64,000 nt of DNA from Streptomyces caelestis. GTDB lineage: Bacteria; Actinomycetota; Actinomycetes; Streptomycetales; Streptomycetaceae. The position numbers and the translations under genes were made by a program. The notes beneath the pieces were generated by a model. The model saw only the letters and a program-made list of their open reading frames with translations. It was not told the origin of the DNA and made no database searches. This document shows positions 49,969 through 58,500 of this stretch, one piece after another (position 1 is the first letter of the stretch; each line of letters opens with the position of its first letter). The stretch covers positions 6,200,001 through 6,264,000 of the forward strand of contig NZ_JACHNE010000001.1 of the NCBI RefSeq assembly GCF_014205255.1. The letters are read 5' to 3'.

Positions 49969-51387
49969 ATGGCCCCAGGCGCCATGAGTCAGTGGACGAG
50001 ATCCCTGTCGGAAGCCCAGCCGGTCCCGTACTGGCTGGACGACCCCGGCCGGCCCCGTCCCGAACCCGCCCTCACCACCTCCGAGACCTGCGATCTGCTG
50101 GTCGTCGGCGGCGGCTACAGCGGACTGTGGACGGCGCTGATCGCCAAGGAACGCGACCCGCGGCGGGACGTGGTGCTGGTGGAGGGCCGCGAGGTGGGCT
50201 GGGCCGCCTCGGGCCGCAACGGCGGGTTCTGCGCCGCATCCCTCACCCACGGCCTGCCCAACGGCCTCGCCCGCTGGCCCGACGAGATCCACAAGCTCCA
50301 GGAGCTGGGCACCCGCAACCTCGACGCGATCCAGGCGGCGGTCGCCCGGCACTCCATCGACTGCGACTTCGAACGCACCGGCGAGATCGACGTCGCCACC
50401 GAGCCGTACCAGGCGGCGGAACTGCGCGCCTGGCACGAGGAGATGTCCCGCCGGGGCCTCGCCGAGGACGTCGAGTACCTGGACGCCGAGGCGGTCCGGG
50501 AACAGGTGAACTCACCCACCTTCCAGGCGGGCCTGTGGGACCGCAGGGGCGTGGCGATGCTGCACCCGGCGAAGCTGGCCTGGGGCCTGAAGCGGGCCTG
50601 CGTCGAGCTGGGCGTCCGCGTCTACGAGCACACCCCCGCCCTCACCCTGAAGCCGTACGGCACCGGCATGACCGTACGCACCCCCTACGCCCGGGTGCGC
50701 GCCCGCCAGGTCGCCCTCGGCACGAACATCTTCCCGAACCTGGTCAGACGCGTCCGCTCGTACACCGTCCCGGTCTACGACTACGCCCTCATGACCGAGC
50801 CGCTCACCCCCGCTCAACTGGCCTCGATCGGCTGGAAGAACCGCCAGGGCCTCGGGGACAGCGCCAACCAGTTCCACTACTTCCGCCTGTCCGCCGACAA
50901 CCGCGTCCTCTGGGGCGGCTACGACGCGATCTACCCCTATGGCGGCCGCGTCCGCGCCGAGTACGACGACCGCCCGGCGACCTACGCCAAGCTCGCCGGG
51001 CACTTCTTCACCTGCTTCCCGCAACTGGAGGGCGTCCGCTTCACCCACGCCTGGGGCGGCGCGATCGACACCTGCTCCCGCTTCTCGGCGTTCTTCGGCA
51101 CCGCCCACCAGCAGAAGGTCGCCTACGCGGCCGGCTACACGGGCCTGGGCGTCGGCGCGACGCGCTTCGGCGCCGAGGTGATGCTGGACCTGCTGTCCGG
51201 CGAGCGCACGGAACGCACGGAACTGCAGATGGTCCGCAAGAAGCCCCTGCCCTTCCCCCCGGAACCCTTCGCCTGGACGGGCATCGCCCTCACCAAGTGG
51301 TCCCTGGCCCGCGCGGACGCCCAGGGCGGCCGGCGCAACCTGTGGCTGCGCGCGATGGACCGGCTGGGACTGGGTTTCGACAGCTGA
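49969..51387 (+). CDS. FAD-dependent amine oxidoreductase (gamma-glutamylputrescine oxidase-like)
   Basis: The 472-residue flavoprotein is of the D-amino acid oxidase (DAO) family. It has the dinucleotide motif VVGGGYSGLWTALIAKE and the family segment GREVGWAASGRNGGFC. Members beside polyamine transporters oxidise gamma-glutamylputrescine (PuuB type) in a second route for putrescine. The ATG at 49969 follows GGGAG; an in-frame ATG at 49984 is an alternative. It closes the aldehyde dehydrogenase-pot operon. Confidence 0.83.
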   Translation: MAPGAMSQWTRSLSEAQPVPYWLDDPGRPRPEPALTTSETCDLLVVGGGYSGLWTALIAKERDPRRDVVLVEGREVGWAASGRNGGFCAASLTHGLPNGLARWPDEIHKLQELGTRNLDAIQAAVARHSIDCDFERTGEIDVATEPYQAAELRAWHEEMSRRGLAEDVEYLDAEAVREQVNSPTFQAGLWDRRGVAMLHPAKLAWGLKRACVELGVRVYEHTPALTLKPYGTGMTVRTPYARVRARQVALGTNIFPNLVRRVRSYTVPVYDYALMTEPLTPAQLASIGWKNRQGLGDSANQFHYFRLSADNRVLWGGYDAIYPYGGRVRAEYDDRPATYAKLAGHFFTCFPQLEGVRFTHAWGGAIDTCSRFSAFFGTAHQQKVAYAAGYTGLGVGATRFGAEVMLDLLSGERTERTELQMVRKKPLPFPPEPFAWTGIALTKWSLARADAQGGRRNLWLRAMDRLGLGFDS

Positions 51388-51473
51388 TCACTCGGGGGTC
51401 CGGCCCGGCGCAGGGCTCCGCCCGCTCCGGCGGGGCCGTTGGCCGGGCCTCCTCCCGGCGCGGCGGCCCTTAC

Positions 51474-52186
51474 ATCCAGTTCCTCGCCGACCAGGAGCGG
51501 TTGCGCGAGGAGCTCCTCCACACCTTCGGCGCGCTGCACAGCGCGAACAAACAGATCGTGCCGTCCTCGGACCGTCCGCCCAAGCAGCTGACCCACCTCG
51601 GGGACAGGCTGCGCAGCCGGCTGGAGTCCGGGCTCATCACGCATGTCCAGCCGCCCGACCAGCAGGCGCGCGTCGCCCTTCTGCAACGCCGGGTGGAACG
51701 GGAGCAGCTCGCCGCGCCGCCGGAGGTCCTGGAGTACGTCGCCTCGCAGGTCCAGCGGAACGTCCGGGAACGGGAAGGGGCGCTGATCCGCGTGACCGCC
51801 TTCGCGTCCCTGAACCGGCAGCAGGTGGACGTACGGCTGGCCGAGGTCGTCCTCAGGGACCTGGTGCCGGACCGGGTGCCGACACGGGAGGAGGACGTGG
51901 CGCGACTGATCATCGCGCAGACCGCCGACTACTTCGGCGTCACGGCCGACGACGTGTGCGGAAAGGAACGCGGACGCGCCACGTGACGGCTCGTCAGATC
52001 GCCATGTACCTGTGCCGCGAGCTCACCGACCTGTCGACGCCGAGGATCGCCTCGGTCTTCGGCGGCCGTGACCGGGAGACCGTCGAGCGCGCGGACCGGA
52101 AGATCCGCAACCTGATGGCCGAGCGCCGCTCCATCTACAACCAGATGACCGAACTCACCCTGCGCGTCAAGGACGCCGGGGGCTGA
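51474..52186 (+). pseudogene. Truncated, frameshifted dnaA-like sequence
   Basis: From IQFLADQERLREELLHTF the sequence follows DnaA through the rest of the AAA+ domain (SSDRPPKQLTHLGDRL, VREREGALIRVTAFASLNRQ) into domain IV. Domains I and II, Walker A and Walker B are absent; homology starts just after the aspartates of Walker B. A -1 frameshift at 51981-51982 ends the first frame at 51986. The second frame resumes exactly with VTARQIAMYLCRELTDLS and continues to 52186. The DNA-contact residues are altered (GGRDRETVERADRKI versus HTTVMHA-type). No start codon precedes the homology. It is a relic of a second dnaA-like gene. Confidence 0.85.
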
Positions 52187-52341
52187 GCTTCGACGCTGAA
52201 CCGGCGGGGTGTGAGACGGTTCACTCCGATGAGGGGCCGAAACCCGCGTAATGACCGCACGGAGAGCTCTCTCTCCCTCGTGACGCCCTCGGGACGCCCT
52301 GCGCGTTCGCGAGATCCACGAGTGAGAAGGAGGTCATCCTG

Positions 52342-52797
52342 ATGACCGGTGCGAAGACGGCGGTCGAGTGGCTCGCATCCGTCGCGCCCGATCCCGAGGC
52401 CTGCCGCTGGGAATGGGAGCGCAACCCGCTCGGGGTCGCGCTGCTGCCGGCCGGCAGCGCGTGGGACGTGCTCGTCCTGCCCGACGCACTCGGCTACGCC
52501 ACGCTCGACGTGCTCAGCCGCGTTCTCGACCAGCCGGGCCCCGTGCTCGTCGACTTCGGCGACGCGCGCGTGGGGTTCTTCGTGCCGCCGGGCACCGCGG
52601 CCCGCTGGCTCGGCACGGGCATCCGCACGGCGGGCGCCGGCACCTGGATCGTCGTGCCGTACCCGGGCCGTTCCTCACCCGGCGGAGTCCGCTGGCTCGT
52701 CCCCCCGGACGGTTCTGGCACCCTGACGGACCCGGCCCTGCTGGAACTGGCGATGCACGAGGCGGCGGTGGGGCTGGCCACGAAGAAGGAAGATTAG
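52342..52797 (+). CDS. Hypothetical protein, conserved-looking
   Basis: The 151-residue soluble protein has the ordered segments NPLGVALLPAGSAWDVLVLP, GYATLDVLSRVLDQPGPVLV, RVGFFVPPGTAARWLGTGIR and DPALLELAMHEAAVGLATKK. It resembles actinobacterial proteins with an N-terminal primase/polymerase-like fold, but this is a weak impression. AAGGAGGT at 52327-52334 gives a strong ribosome binding site. It lies just after the dnaA-like relic and converges with the PAP2 gene. Function unknown. Confidence 0.6.
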   Translation: MTGAKTAVEWLASVAPDPEACRWEWERNPLGVALLPAGSAWDVLVLPDALGYATLDVLSRVLDQPGPVLVDFGDARVGFFVPPGTAARWLGTGIRTAGAGTWIVVPYPGRSSPGGVRWLVPPDGSGTLTDPALLELAMHEAAVGLATKKED

Positions 52798-52800
52798 GCC

Positions 52801-53469
52801 CTACCGGGGCTGCCCGGGCGGCGTCGTCCGCCCGAGGAACAGCCACAGCGACGACAGCGGCACCGCGCACAGACACCAGCTGGCCACCACGTCCAGTGGC
52901 CAGTGGTAGCCGCGGCGGACCAGGCCGTAGCTCACGCCGAGAACCAGGACGAGGCAGGCGGTGACCAGGGCGCGGCGGGCGAGGTGCGTGACCAGCCGGG
53001 GGAGCAGGAGCAGGGTCGCGCAGCCGTAGGCGACGGCGGCCGTGGCGGTGTGGCCCGAGGGGTAGTAGCCGGTGCCGGGCGGGACGGCCGGGGTGCCCGG
53101 ACGGTCCGTGAGTTCCTTGAGCGGGATGATCAGTACCGGGACCAGGGCCATGAGGAGGGCCACGGCGGTGACGGGCAGCCACCAGCGGTCCGTCCGGCGA
53201 GTTCGCAGGGCGACGTATCCGAGGGCGACGGCGAGGACCGGGACCGCGACCTGGACGTTGCCGAGGTCGGAGAGGAACTCGGAGAGACCGTCCGGGTGGA
53301 CGAGGCCGCGGCTGACGCGCTCGTCGAGGCGGACGAGCGGGCCGCCGTCGACGACCTGCCAGGTGATCAGGGCGAACAGGAGCGCCGGGAGGCCGAGCAG
53401 GAGGGCCCAGAAGCGCGGGTGCCGCGCGGTGGTGGACTCGGCGAGATCCTGGTTCCCGGAGATCGGCAT
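52801..53469 (-). CDS. PAP2 family phosphatase
   Basis: The 222-residue membrane protein has the PAP2 motifs: KELTDRP (K-x4-RP), PSGH (YYPSGHTATAA) and R-x5-H-x3-D (RRGYHWPLDV), among six helices. It would dephosphorylate lipid phosphates such as phosphatidate or undecaprenyl pyrophosphate at the outer membrane face. ATG at 53469 is assumed. It is divergent from the acyltransferase fusion gene and tail-to-tail with the hypothetical gene, three bases apart. Confidence 0.88.
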   Translation of the reverse strand: MPISGNQDLAESTTARHPRFWALLLGLPALLFALITWQVVDGGPLVRLDERVSRGLVHPDGLSEFLSDLGNVQVAVPVLAVALGYVALRTRRTDRWWLPVTAVALLMALVPVLIIPLKELTDRPGTPAVPPGTGYYPSGHTATAAVAYGCATLLLLPRLVTHLARRALVTACLVLVLGVSYGLVRRGYHWPLDVVASWCLCAVPLSSLWLFLGRTTPPGQPR

Positions 53470-53533
53470 GGGACACAGCTTGGCACGGGCACAGATATCC
53501 ACTGTCCACCCGCGCGACCCAGTGGAGGATCAC

Positions 53534-55255
53534 GTGAACCAGCCGGAGAGCGACGACGACGGCCTCTTCGACCACTGTCCGTGGCGCTACGCCGAGCAGG
53601 CGACGGAGGGGCAGCGGGCGGCACAGGAGCAGCGGCAGAAGCGGCTGCTCGGGGGAGCGGGGCCGGTGTCCGTACGGCTCGGTGAGGGCTGCTTCGTCGC
53701 TGAGACGGCCGCGGTGTACCCGGACGTCCTGCACCTGGGCGACCGCTCGTACATCGCGGCCCACGCCTACGTCACCGGCGAGATACGCACCGGCGCCGAC
53801 TGCACGCTCAACCCCTTCACCGTGGTGCGCGGCACCGTCACCCTCGGGGACGGGGTGCGCATCGGCGCCCACAGCTCGCTGCTCGCCTTCAACCACGGGA
53901 CCGCGCCCGAGCTGCCGGTCCATCGGCAGCCCGTCACCACCCGTGGGATCACGGTCGGCGACGACGTGTGGATCGGCTCCCACGTGGTCGTCGTGGACGG
54001 CGTCACCATCGGTGACCACTGTGTCATCGGCGCCGGCGCGGTCGTCACGAAGAACCTGCCCGCGTGGACGGTGGCGGCCGGCAACCCGGCCCGCCGGATC
54101 CGCGACCGCAGGGAGGCGCGGGTGCCCGCACCTCGCGCGAGAGCCCCGCACCCCGCCCAGGAGCGGTCGGTGCTCGTCGGTGAACTGTCCGCGTTCGTCA
54201 CCGCCGCCCGTGCGCAGGCCGCCGACCTGCTCGACCGCTCCTGGCAGCCCGGCACGGGCCGGTACGTCGACCGGCCCGGCGCCGAGCCGACCGTGCGGGC
54301 GCACTGCGACGCCGTCGAGATCGCCGAGCTGCTGCTCGGGGAAGCGCCGCCCCACCTGCCCGCCGCCGAGCACACGGCACGGCTGCGTGCGCTCCAGGAC
54401 CCCGTCACCGGGCTGGTCCCCGAGTACGGCGCGGCACCGCCGGTCCCCGGCCCGGCTGGGCTGCCGGAGGACGGGGCCTCGGCCTATCACGTGCTGTGCG
54501 TGGGCTACGCCCTGGACCTGCTCGGCAGTTCCTTCGCCCACCCGGTCCACACGGTGCGCACCACCACGGCGGACCGACTGGTCCGGCAGCTGGCCGAGTT
54601 GCCCTGGCGCGACCGTGCCTGGCACGCCGGAGCGTGGGTCGACTCCTGGGCCACCGCCGCGCACTGGAACCTGCGCCTCGGTACGGAGGCGGCCGCGCCC
54701 GGGGCGCTGGAGGCGCTGTTCGGCTGGCTGCACACCCACGTCGACCCCTGGACGGCGATGTGGGGCTCGCCCACCCCCGAGTCCGGGCGCCTCCAGATGG
54801 TCAACGGTTACTACCGGCTCACCCGCGGCTCCTTCGCCCAGTTCGGCCTGCCCGTACCGTACGCGGAACGCGTGATCGACACGGTCCTCGACCACGCGCG
54901 CGACCCCCGCCACTTCGCACCCGGCCGGGAGAACGCCTGCAACGTCCTGGACGTGATCCACCCCTTGTGGCTCTGCGCCCGGCAGACCACCCACCGCGCC
55001 GAGGAGGCCCGCTCCTGGGCGGCGACCCGGCTCACCGCCACCCTGCGCCGCTGGCACCCGGGCCGGGGCTTCCCCTTCGGCCCCACCCCCGACGGAACCG
55101 GCCCGGGCCGTGAACCCGGCCTCCAGGGCACGGAGATGTGGCTCGCCATCGTCTGGCTGCTCGCGGATCTCGTCGGCCTCGCGGACGTCCTGGAATACCG
55201 CCCGCGGGGGATACACCGGCCGGAACCGGCACTCCCCGCCGCAAGAGTCGCATGA
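53534..55255 (+). CDS. Left-handed beta-helix acyltransferase fused to a large C-terminal domain
   Basis: The 573-residue protein has an N-terminal hexapeptide-repeat acyltransferase (about residues 50-200; YIAAHAYVTGEIRTGADC, HSSLLAFNHGT, DDVWIGSHVVVVDGVTIGDH, GAGAVVTKNLP). The next 370 residues form a different, largely helical domain with many Trp and His residues (DSWATAAHWNLRL, GSPTPESGRLQMVNGYYRLT), reminiscent of alpha/alpha-barrel enzymes but not recognised. A sugar or lipid acetylation role is possible. The GTG at 53534 follows GGAGG at 53524-53528. It ends eight bases before the HxlR gene stop. Confidence 0.75.
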   Translation: MNQPESDDDGLFDHCPWRYAEQATEGQRAAQEQRQKRLLGGAGPVSVRLGEGCFVAETAAVYPDVLHLGDRSYIAAHAYVTGEIRTGADCTLNPFTVVRGTVTLGDGVRIGAHSSLLAFNHGTAPELPVHRQPVTTRGITVGDDVWIGSHVVVVDGVTIGDHCVIGAGAVVTKNLPAWTVAAGNPARRIRDRREARVPAPRARAPHPAQERSVLVGELSAFVTAARAQAADLLDRSWQPGTGRYVDRPGAEPTVRAHCDAVEIAELLLGEAPPHLPAAEHTARLRALQDPVTGLVPEYGAAPPVPGPAGLPEDGASAYHVLCVGYALDLLGSSFAHPVHTVRTTTADRLVRQLAELPWRDRAWHAGAWVDSWATAAHWNLRLGTEAAAPGALEALFGWLHTHVDPWTAMWGSPTPESGRLQMVNGYYRLTRGSFAQFGLPVPYAERVIDTVLDHARDPRHFAPGRENACNVLDVIHPLWLCARQTTHRAEEARSWAATRLTATLRRWHPGRGFPFGPTPDGTGPGREPGLQGTEMWLAIVWLLADLVGLADVLEYRPRGIHRPEPALPAARVA

Positions 55256-55262
55256 CTCCGGC

Positions 55263-55592
55263 TCACGGAATGGCTTCGATCCGTTCCAGGTTCTCCTCGC
55301 CCCATTCACCGAGGGGCGCCATCGCCGCGTTCAGGGAATGACCGAAATCGGTCAGCGAGTACTCCACCTTCGGCGGCACCTGATGGTGCACCTCGCGGTG
55401 TACGAGGCCGCTGTGCTCCATCTCCCGGAGCTGAAGGATCAGCACCCTTTCGCTGATGCCGGCCACTGTCCGCCTCAACTCCCCGAAGCGTAACGGCCCT
55501 TCACCGAGCGAGAACAAAATCAGGCCCTTCCACTTTCCGCCCATGACGGCGATGGCGGCGTCCAGGCCGCATGTATAGGTGCGTCTCGTCAT
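55263..55592 (-). CDS. HxlR family transcriptional regulator
   Basis: The 109-residue protein has the HxlR winged-helix sequence: CGLDAAIAVMGGKWKGLILF, LRFGELRRTVAGISERVL, HREVHHQVPPKVEYSLTDFG. These regulators respond to electrophiles or redox signals. It is divergent from an NAD(P)-binding oxidoreductase gene, which it probably controls through repeats at 55611-55647. Confidence 0.9.
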   Translation of the reverse strand: MTRRTYTCGLDAAIAVMGGKWKGLILFSLGEGPLRFGELRRTVAGISERVLILQLREMEHSGLVHREVHHQVPPKVEYSLTDFGHSLNAAMAPLGEWGEENLERIEAIP

Positions 55593-55610
55593 TCGACCCT
55601 CCCACGAACA

Positions 55611-55647
55611 AAAATGTCAGTACCCGAGAAAAATGTAGGTACTTGAG
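55611..55647. promoter_or_regulatory. Two direct repeats, probable HxlR operator
   Basis: AAAATGTCAGTACCCGAG (55611-55628) and AAAATGTAGGTACTTGAG (55630-55647) match at 14 of 18 positions with a 19-base period. They fill the divergent gap between the HxlR and oxidoreductase genes and are AT-rich compared with surrounding DNA. Confidence 0.6.
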
Positions 55648-55704
55648 GGAATGTACGCGATCACCCAGCATGGATTCCCGTACGGAGAACAAGGGAGAGA
55701 AAAC

Positions 55705-56595
55705 ATGGCTGGGGAGAACCGCACATCCGTCACCGTCGTCGGACTGGGTTCGATGGGCAGGGCACTGGCCGAGGCGTTCCTGGCGGCGGGGCACCCGACG
55801 ACCGTCTGGAACCGCACCCCGGGCCGGGCCGGGCCGTTGGCGGACCAGGGGGCGCTGCACGCCGCGTCCATCGCGGACGCGGTCGCGTCGAGTGGACTGG
55901 TCGTCATCTGCCTGACCACGTTCGAGGACACGCGCGCGGCGCTGGAGCCCGCCGCCCGTGCCTTACGGGGACGCGCCCTCGTCACCCTGAACAGCGGCTC
56001 CCCGGCCGGCGCCCGTGAGACGGCCGCGTGGGCCACCGCCCACGGCGCCCGTCTGCTCGCCGGGGCCGTCAAGAACGTGCCGTCGGCCGTGGGGAAGCCG
56101 GACACCCTCCTCTACTACAGCGGGGACAAGGCCGTCTTCGACGAACACGAGAGGACCCTGAGAGTGCTGGGCGGCGACACCGTCCATCTCGGGGAGGAGC
56201 CCGATCTCGCCGCGCTGTACGAGATGGCGGTGGGCGCGATGCTGCTGCCCGCGCTCGTCGGCTTCTTCCAGGGGGCCGCGGCCGTCCAGGCACGCGGGCT
56301 GCGGGCGGACACGATGGTGCGGTTCGCCGGCAAGTGGCTGGACATGCTCAAAGAGCTGCTGCCGGTCTTCGCCGCGGAGATCGACAGCGGTGACTACGGC
56401 GACGCCGCGAGTTCCGTGAACCTCTTCCTCGCGGCCGCGGCCCATGACGACGACCTGACGGAGGAGACGAACGTCGACACCACCTGGCTGGCTCCCCTGC
56501 ACGACCTGGTGCGGCGGGCGGCCGAGGCGGGCCACGGCGAGCACAGCATCTCGGCACTGACGGAAGTGCTCAGGAAGTCGCCACAGCGGGCGTGA
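55705..56595 (+). CDS. NAD(P)-binding oxidoreductase (6-phosphogluconate dehydrogenase-like, imine reductase type)
   Basis: The 296-residue protein has an N-terminal Rossmann domain (VVGLGSMGRALAEAFLAAGH, VWNRTPGRAG) and a helical C-terminal domain (LAALYEMAVGAMLLPALVGF). It belongs to the hydroxyisobutyrate dehydrogenase superfamily; the C-terminal helix pattern resembles imine reductases. ATG at 55705 follows AGGGAGAG. Divergent from hxlR, probably induced by its signal. Substrate unknown. Confidence 0.8.
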   Translation: MAGENRTSVTVVGLGSMGRALAEAFLAAGHPTTVWNRTPGRAGPLADQGALHAASIADAVASSGLVVICLTTFEDTRAALEPAARALRGRALVTLNSGSPAGARETAAWATAHGARLLAGAVKNVPSAVGKPDTLLYYSGDKAVFDEHERTLRVLGGDTVHLGEEPDLAALYEMAVGAMLLPALVGFFQGAAAVQARGLRADTMVRFAGKWLDMLKELLPVFAAEIDSGDYGDAASSVNLFLAAAAHDDDLTEETNVDTTWLAPLHDLVRRAAEAGHGEHSISALTEVLRKSPQRA

Positions 56596-56632
56596 CGCCA
56601 CCAAGGGGGCGGAGATGCCCGGAGAGGGAGGT

Positions 56633-56672
56633 CGGCCGCCCCGGAACAGGGGGGGTGGTTCCGAGGCGGCCG
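56633..56672 (+). terminator. Terminator after the oxidoreductase gene
   Basis: CGGCCGCC and CGGAAC (56633-56647) pair with GTTCCG and GGCGGCCG (56658-56672), with an unpaired base at the same level on each side. It is 38 bases after the stop. Nothing else gene-like is seen in 56673-56935 except the small hairpins at 56742-56754 and 56814-56831. Confidence 0.7.
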
Positions 56673-56813
56673 TCCGGACCGGAACGTCGCGCGCCCCGGG
56701 GGGTTTGGGGCGGGCGACTGTCCGATCGGTGAGGAGATCCAGAGCCTCAGGCTCCGGTTGTGTGCGCGAGGGCACGACCAGGTCGAAGCTGGGGAGGCCT
56801 CGGCCTGATGTCA

Positions 56814-56831
56814 CCCACAGTCCCCTGTGGG
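56814..56831 (-). terminator. Hairpin downstream of gabT
   Basis: CCCACAG (56814-56820) pairs with CTGTGGG (56825-56831) over a four-base loop, about 100 bases past the gabT stop on the minus strand. A possible terminator. Confidence 0.45.
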
Positions 56832-56935
56832 CGGGGTGTATCTCTCATCTGGGTAGAACCTACGACAGGGGCTGGGCTCAGGACAGGCCACAGGGCCCGC
56901 TGCCATCCACCTCGCACACCTTCTTCACACGCTCG

Positions 56936-58270
56936 TCAGATACGCGCGAAGGCCTGCTCGATGATGTCGAGGCCCTCGTTCAGCAGGTCCTCGCCGATCA
57001 CCAGCGGGGGCAGGAAGCGGAGCACGTTGCCGTAGGTGCCACAGGTCAGGACCAGCAGGCCCTCGGCGTGGCAGGCCTTGGCGAGCGCGGCGGTCGCCTC
57101 CGGGTTCGGCTCCTTGGTGGCGCGGTCCTTGACCAGCTCGATTGCGATCATCGCGCCACGGCCCCGGACGTCGCCGATGATGTCGAACTTGTCCTGCATG
57201 GCGGAAAGGCGCGCCTTCATCACGGCCTCGATGTTCTTCGCCCGGGCGTTGAGGTCGAGCTCCTTCATGGTCTCGATCGAGCCCAGGGCGCCCGCGCAGG
57301 CGACCGGGTTGCCGCCGTAGGTGCCGCCCAGACCGCCGGCGTGCGCGGCGTCCATGATCTCGGCGCGCCCGGTCACGGCGGCGAGCGGCAGACCGCCGGC
57401 GATGCCCTTGGCGGTGGTGATCAGATCCGGGACGACGCCCTCGTCCTCGCACGCGAACCACTGCCCCGTACGGCAGAAGCCGGACTGGATCTCGTCGGCG
57501 ACGAAGACGATGCCGTGGTCGGAGGCGAACTTGCGGATCGCCGGCAGGAAGCCCTTGGCCGGCTCGATGAAACCGCCCTCGCCGAGCACCGGCTCGATGA
57601 TGACCGCGGCGACGTTCTCCGCGCCGACCTGCTTGCTGATCTGGTCGATGGCCTGCGCGGCGGCCTCGGGGCCGGCGTTCTCGGGGCCGGTCGGCCAGCG
57701 GTAGCCGTACGCCACGGGCACGCGGTACACCTCGGGCGCGAACGGCCCGAAGCCGTGCTTGTACGGCATGTTCTTGGACGTCAGCGCCATGGTCAGGTTG
57801 GTGCGCCCGTGGTAGCCGTGGTCGAACACCACGACGGCCTGCCGCTTCGTGTACGACCGCGCGATCTTCACGGCGTTCTCGACGGCCTCGGCGCCGGAGT
57901 TGAACAGCGCGCTCTTCTTGGCGTGGTCACCGGGGGTCAGCTCGGCGAGTGCCTCGGCGACCTCGACGTACCCCTCGTACGGCGTGACCATGAAACAGGT
58001 GTGGGTGAAGTCGGCGAGCTGCGCGGATGCCCGGCGCACGACGGCCTCGGCGGAGGCGCCGACGGAGGTCACGGCGATGCCCGACCCGAAGTCGATCAGC
58101 CGGTTGCCGTCGACGTCCTCGATGATCCCGCCCCCGGCCCGCGCCGTGAACACGGGCAGCACGGACCCCACACCCTGCGCGACCGCGGCGGTACGGCGGG
58201 CCTGCAACTCCTGCGACTTCGGTCCGGGAATGGCGGTGACGACGCGGCGCTCCTGCGGAAGTGCGGTCAT
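56936..58270 (-). CDS. gabT: 4-aminobutyrate aminotransferase
   Basis: GabT transfers the amino group of GABA to 2-oxoglutarate, giving succinate semialdehyde. The 444-residue class III enzyme has NSGAEAVENAVKIARSYTKR, VFDHGYHGRTNLTMALT, IIEPVLGEGGFI, VADEIQSGFCRTGQWFA and the PLP lysine in TTAKGIAGGLPLAAVTGRAE. It would act after the aminobutyraldehyde dehydrogenases elsewhere in the window. ATG at 58270 follows AGGAG. It is divergent from the membrane P-loop gene. Confidence 0.93.
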   Translation of the reverse strand: MTALPQERRVVTAIPGPKSQELQARRTAAVAQGVGSVLPVFTARAGGGIIEDVDGNRLIDFGSGIAVTSVGASAEAVVRRASAQLADFTHTCFMVTPYEGYVEVAEALAELTPGDHAKKSALFNSGAEAVENAVKIARSYTKRQAVVVFDHGYHGRTNLTMALTSKNMPYKHGFGPFAPEVYRVPVAYGYRWPTGPENAGPEAAAQAIDQISKQVGAENVAAVIIEPVLGEGGFIEPAKGFLPAIRKFASDHGIVFVADEIQSGFCRTGQWFACEDEGVVPDLITTAKGIAGGLPLAAVTGRAEIMDAAHAGGLGGTYGGNPVACAGALGSIETMKELDLNARAKNIEAVMKARLSAMQDKFDIIGDVRGRGAMIAIELVKDRATKEPNPEATAALAKACHAEGLLVLTCGTYGNVLRFLPPLVIGEDLLNEGLDIIEQAFARI

Positions 58271-58462
58271 GCGGGGCTCCTGGGGTGGTGCGGACGGGGG
58301 TGTGCGGACGGGGGTGTACGGACACTTCGCTTCTTTTCTCGCAGGCTAGGGCGGGGGGAGGGGGGTGGGCATGCTCCATGTGGGCGTTGTCGGCGGGGCG
58401 GCTTGTCCGGGGTGGACATGGCGGTCTCGTGGCCCGGTGCCCACGCCTCGGCCGTGTAAGCG

Positions 58463-58491
58463 GTGAACTCCCCAGGGGAGGGCGTTAGATT
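58463..58491 (+). promoter_or_regulatory. Candidate promoter of the P-loop membrane protein gene
   Basis: GTGAAC (58463-58468) is 17 bases upstream of TAGATT (58486-58491). Transcription would begin next to the ATG at 58501, implying a nearly leaderless message. Confidence 0.45.
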
Positions 58492-58500
58492 GGCTCGCTG

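Noticed and set aside
34887..51387. A genomic island
   Set aside because: Base composition and codon use match the surroundings, and no integrase, tRNA target or flanking repeats are visible.
51981..51986. Programmed frameshifting in the dnaA-like gene
   Set aside because: There is no slippery heptamer or downstream pseudoknot, the 5' part lacks a start codon, and key motifs are gone.
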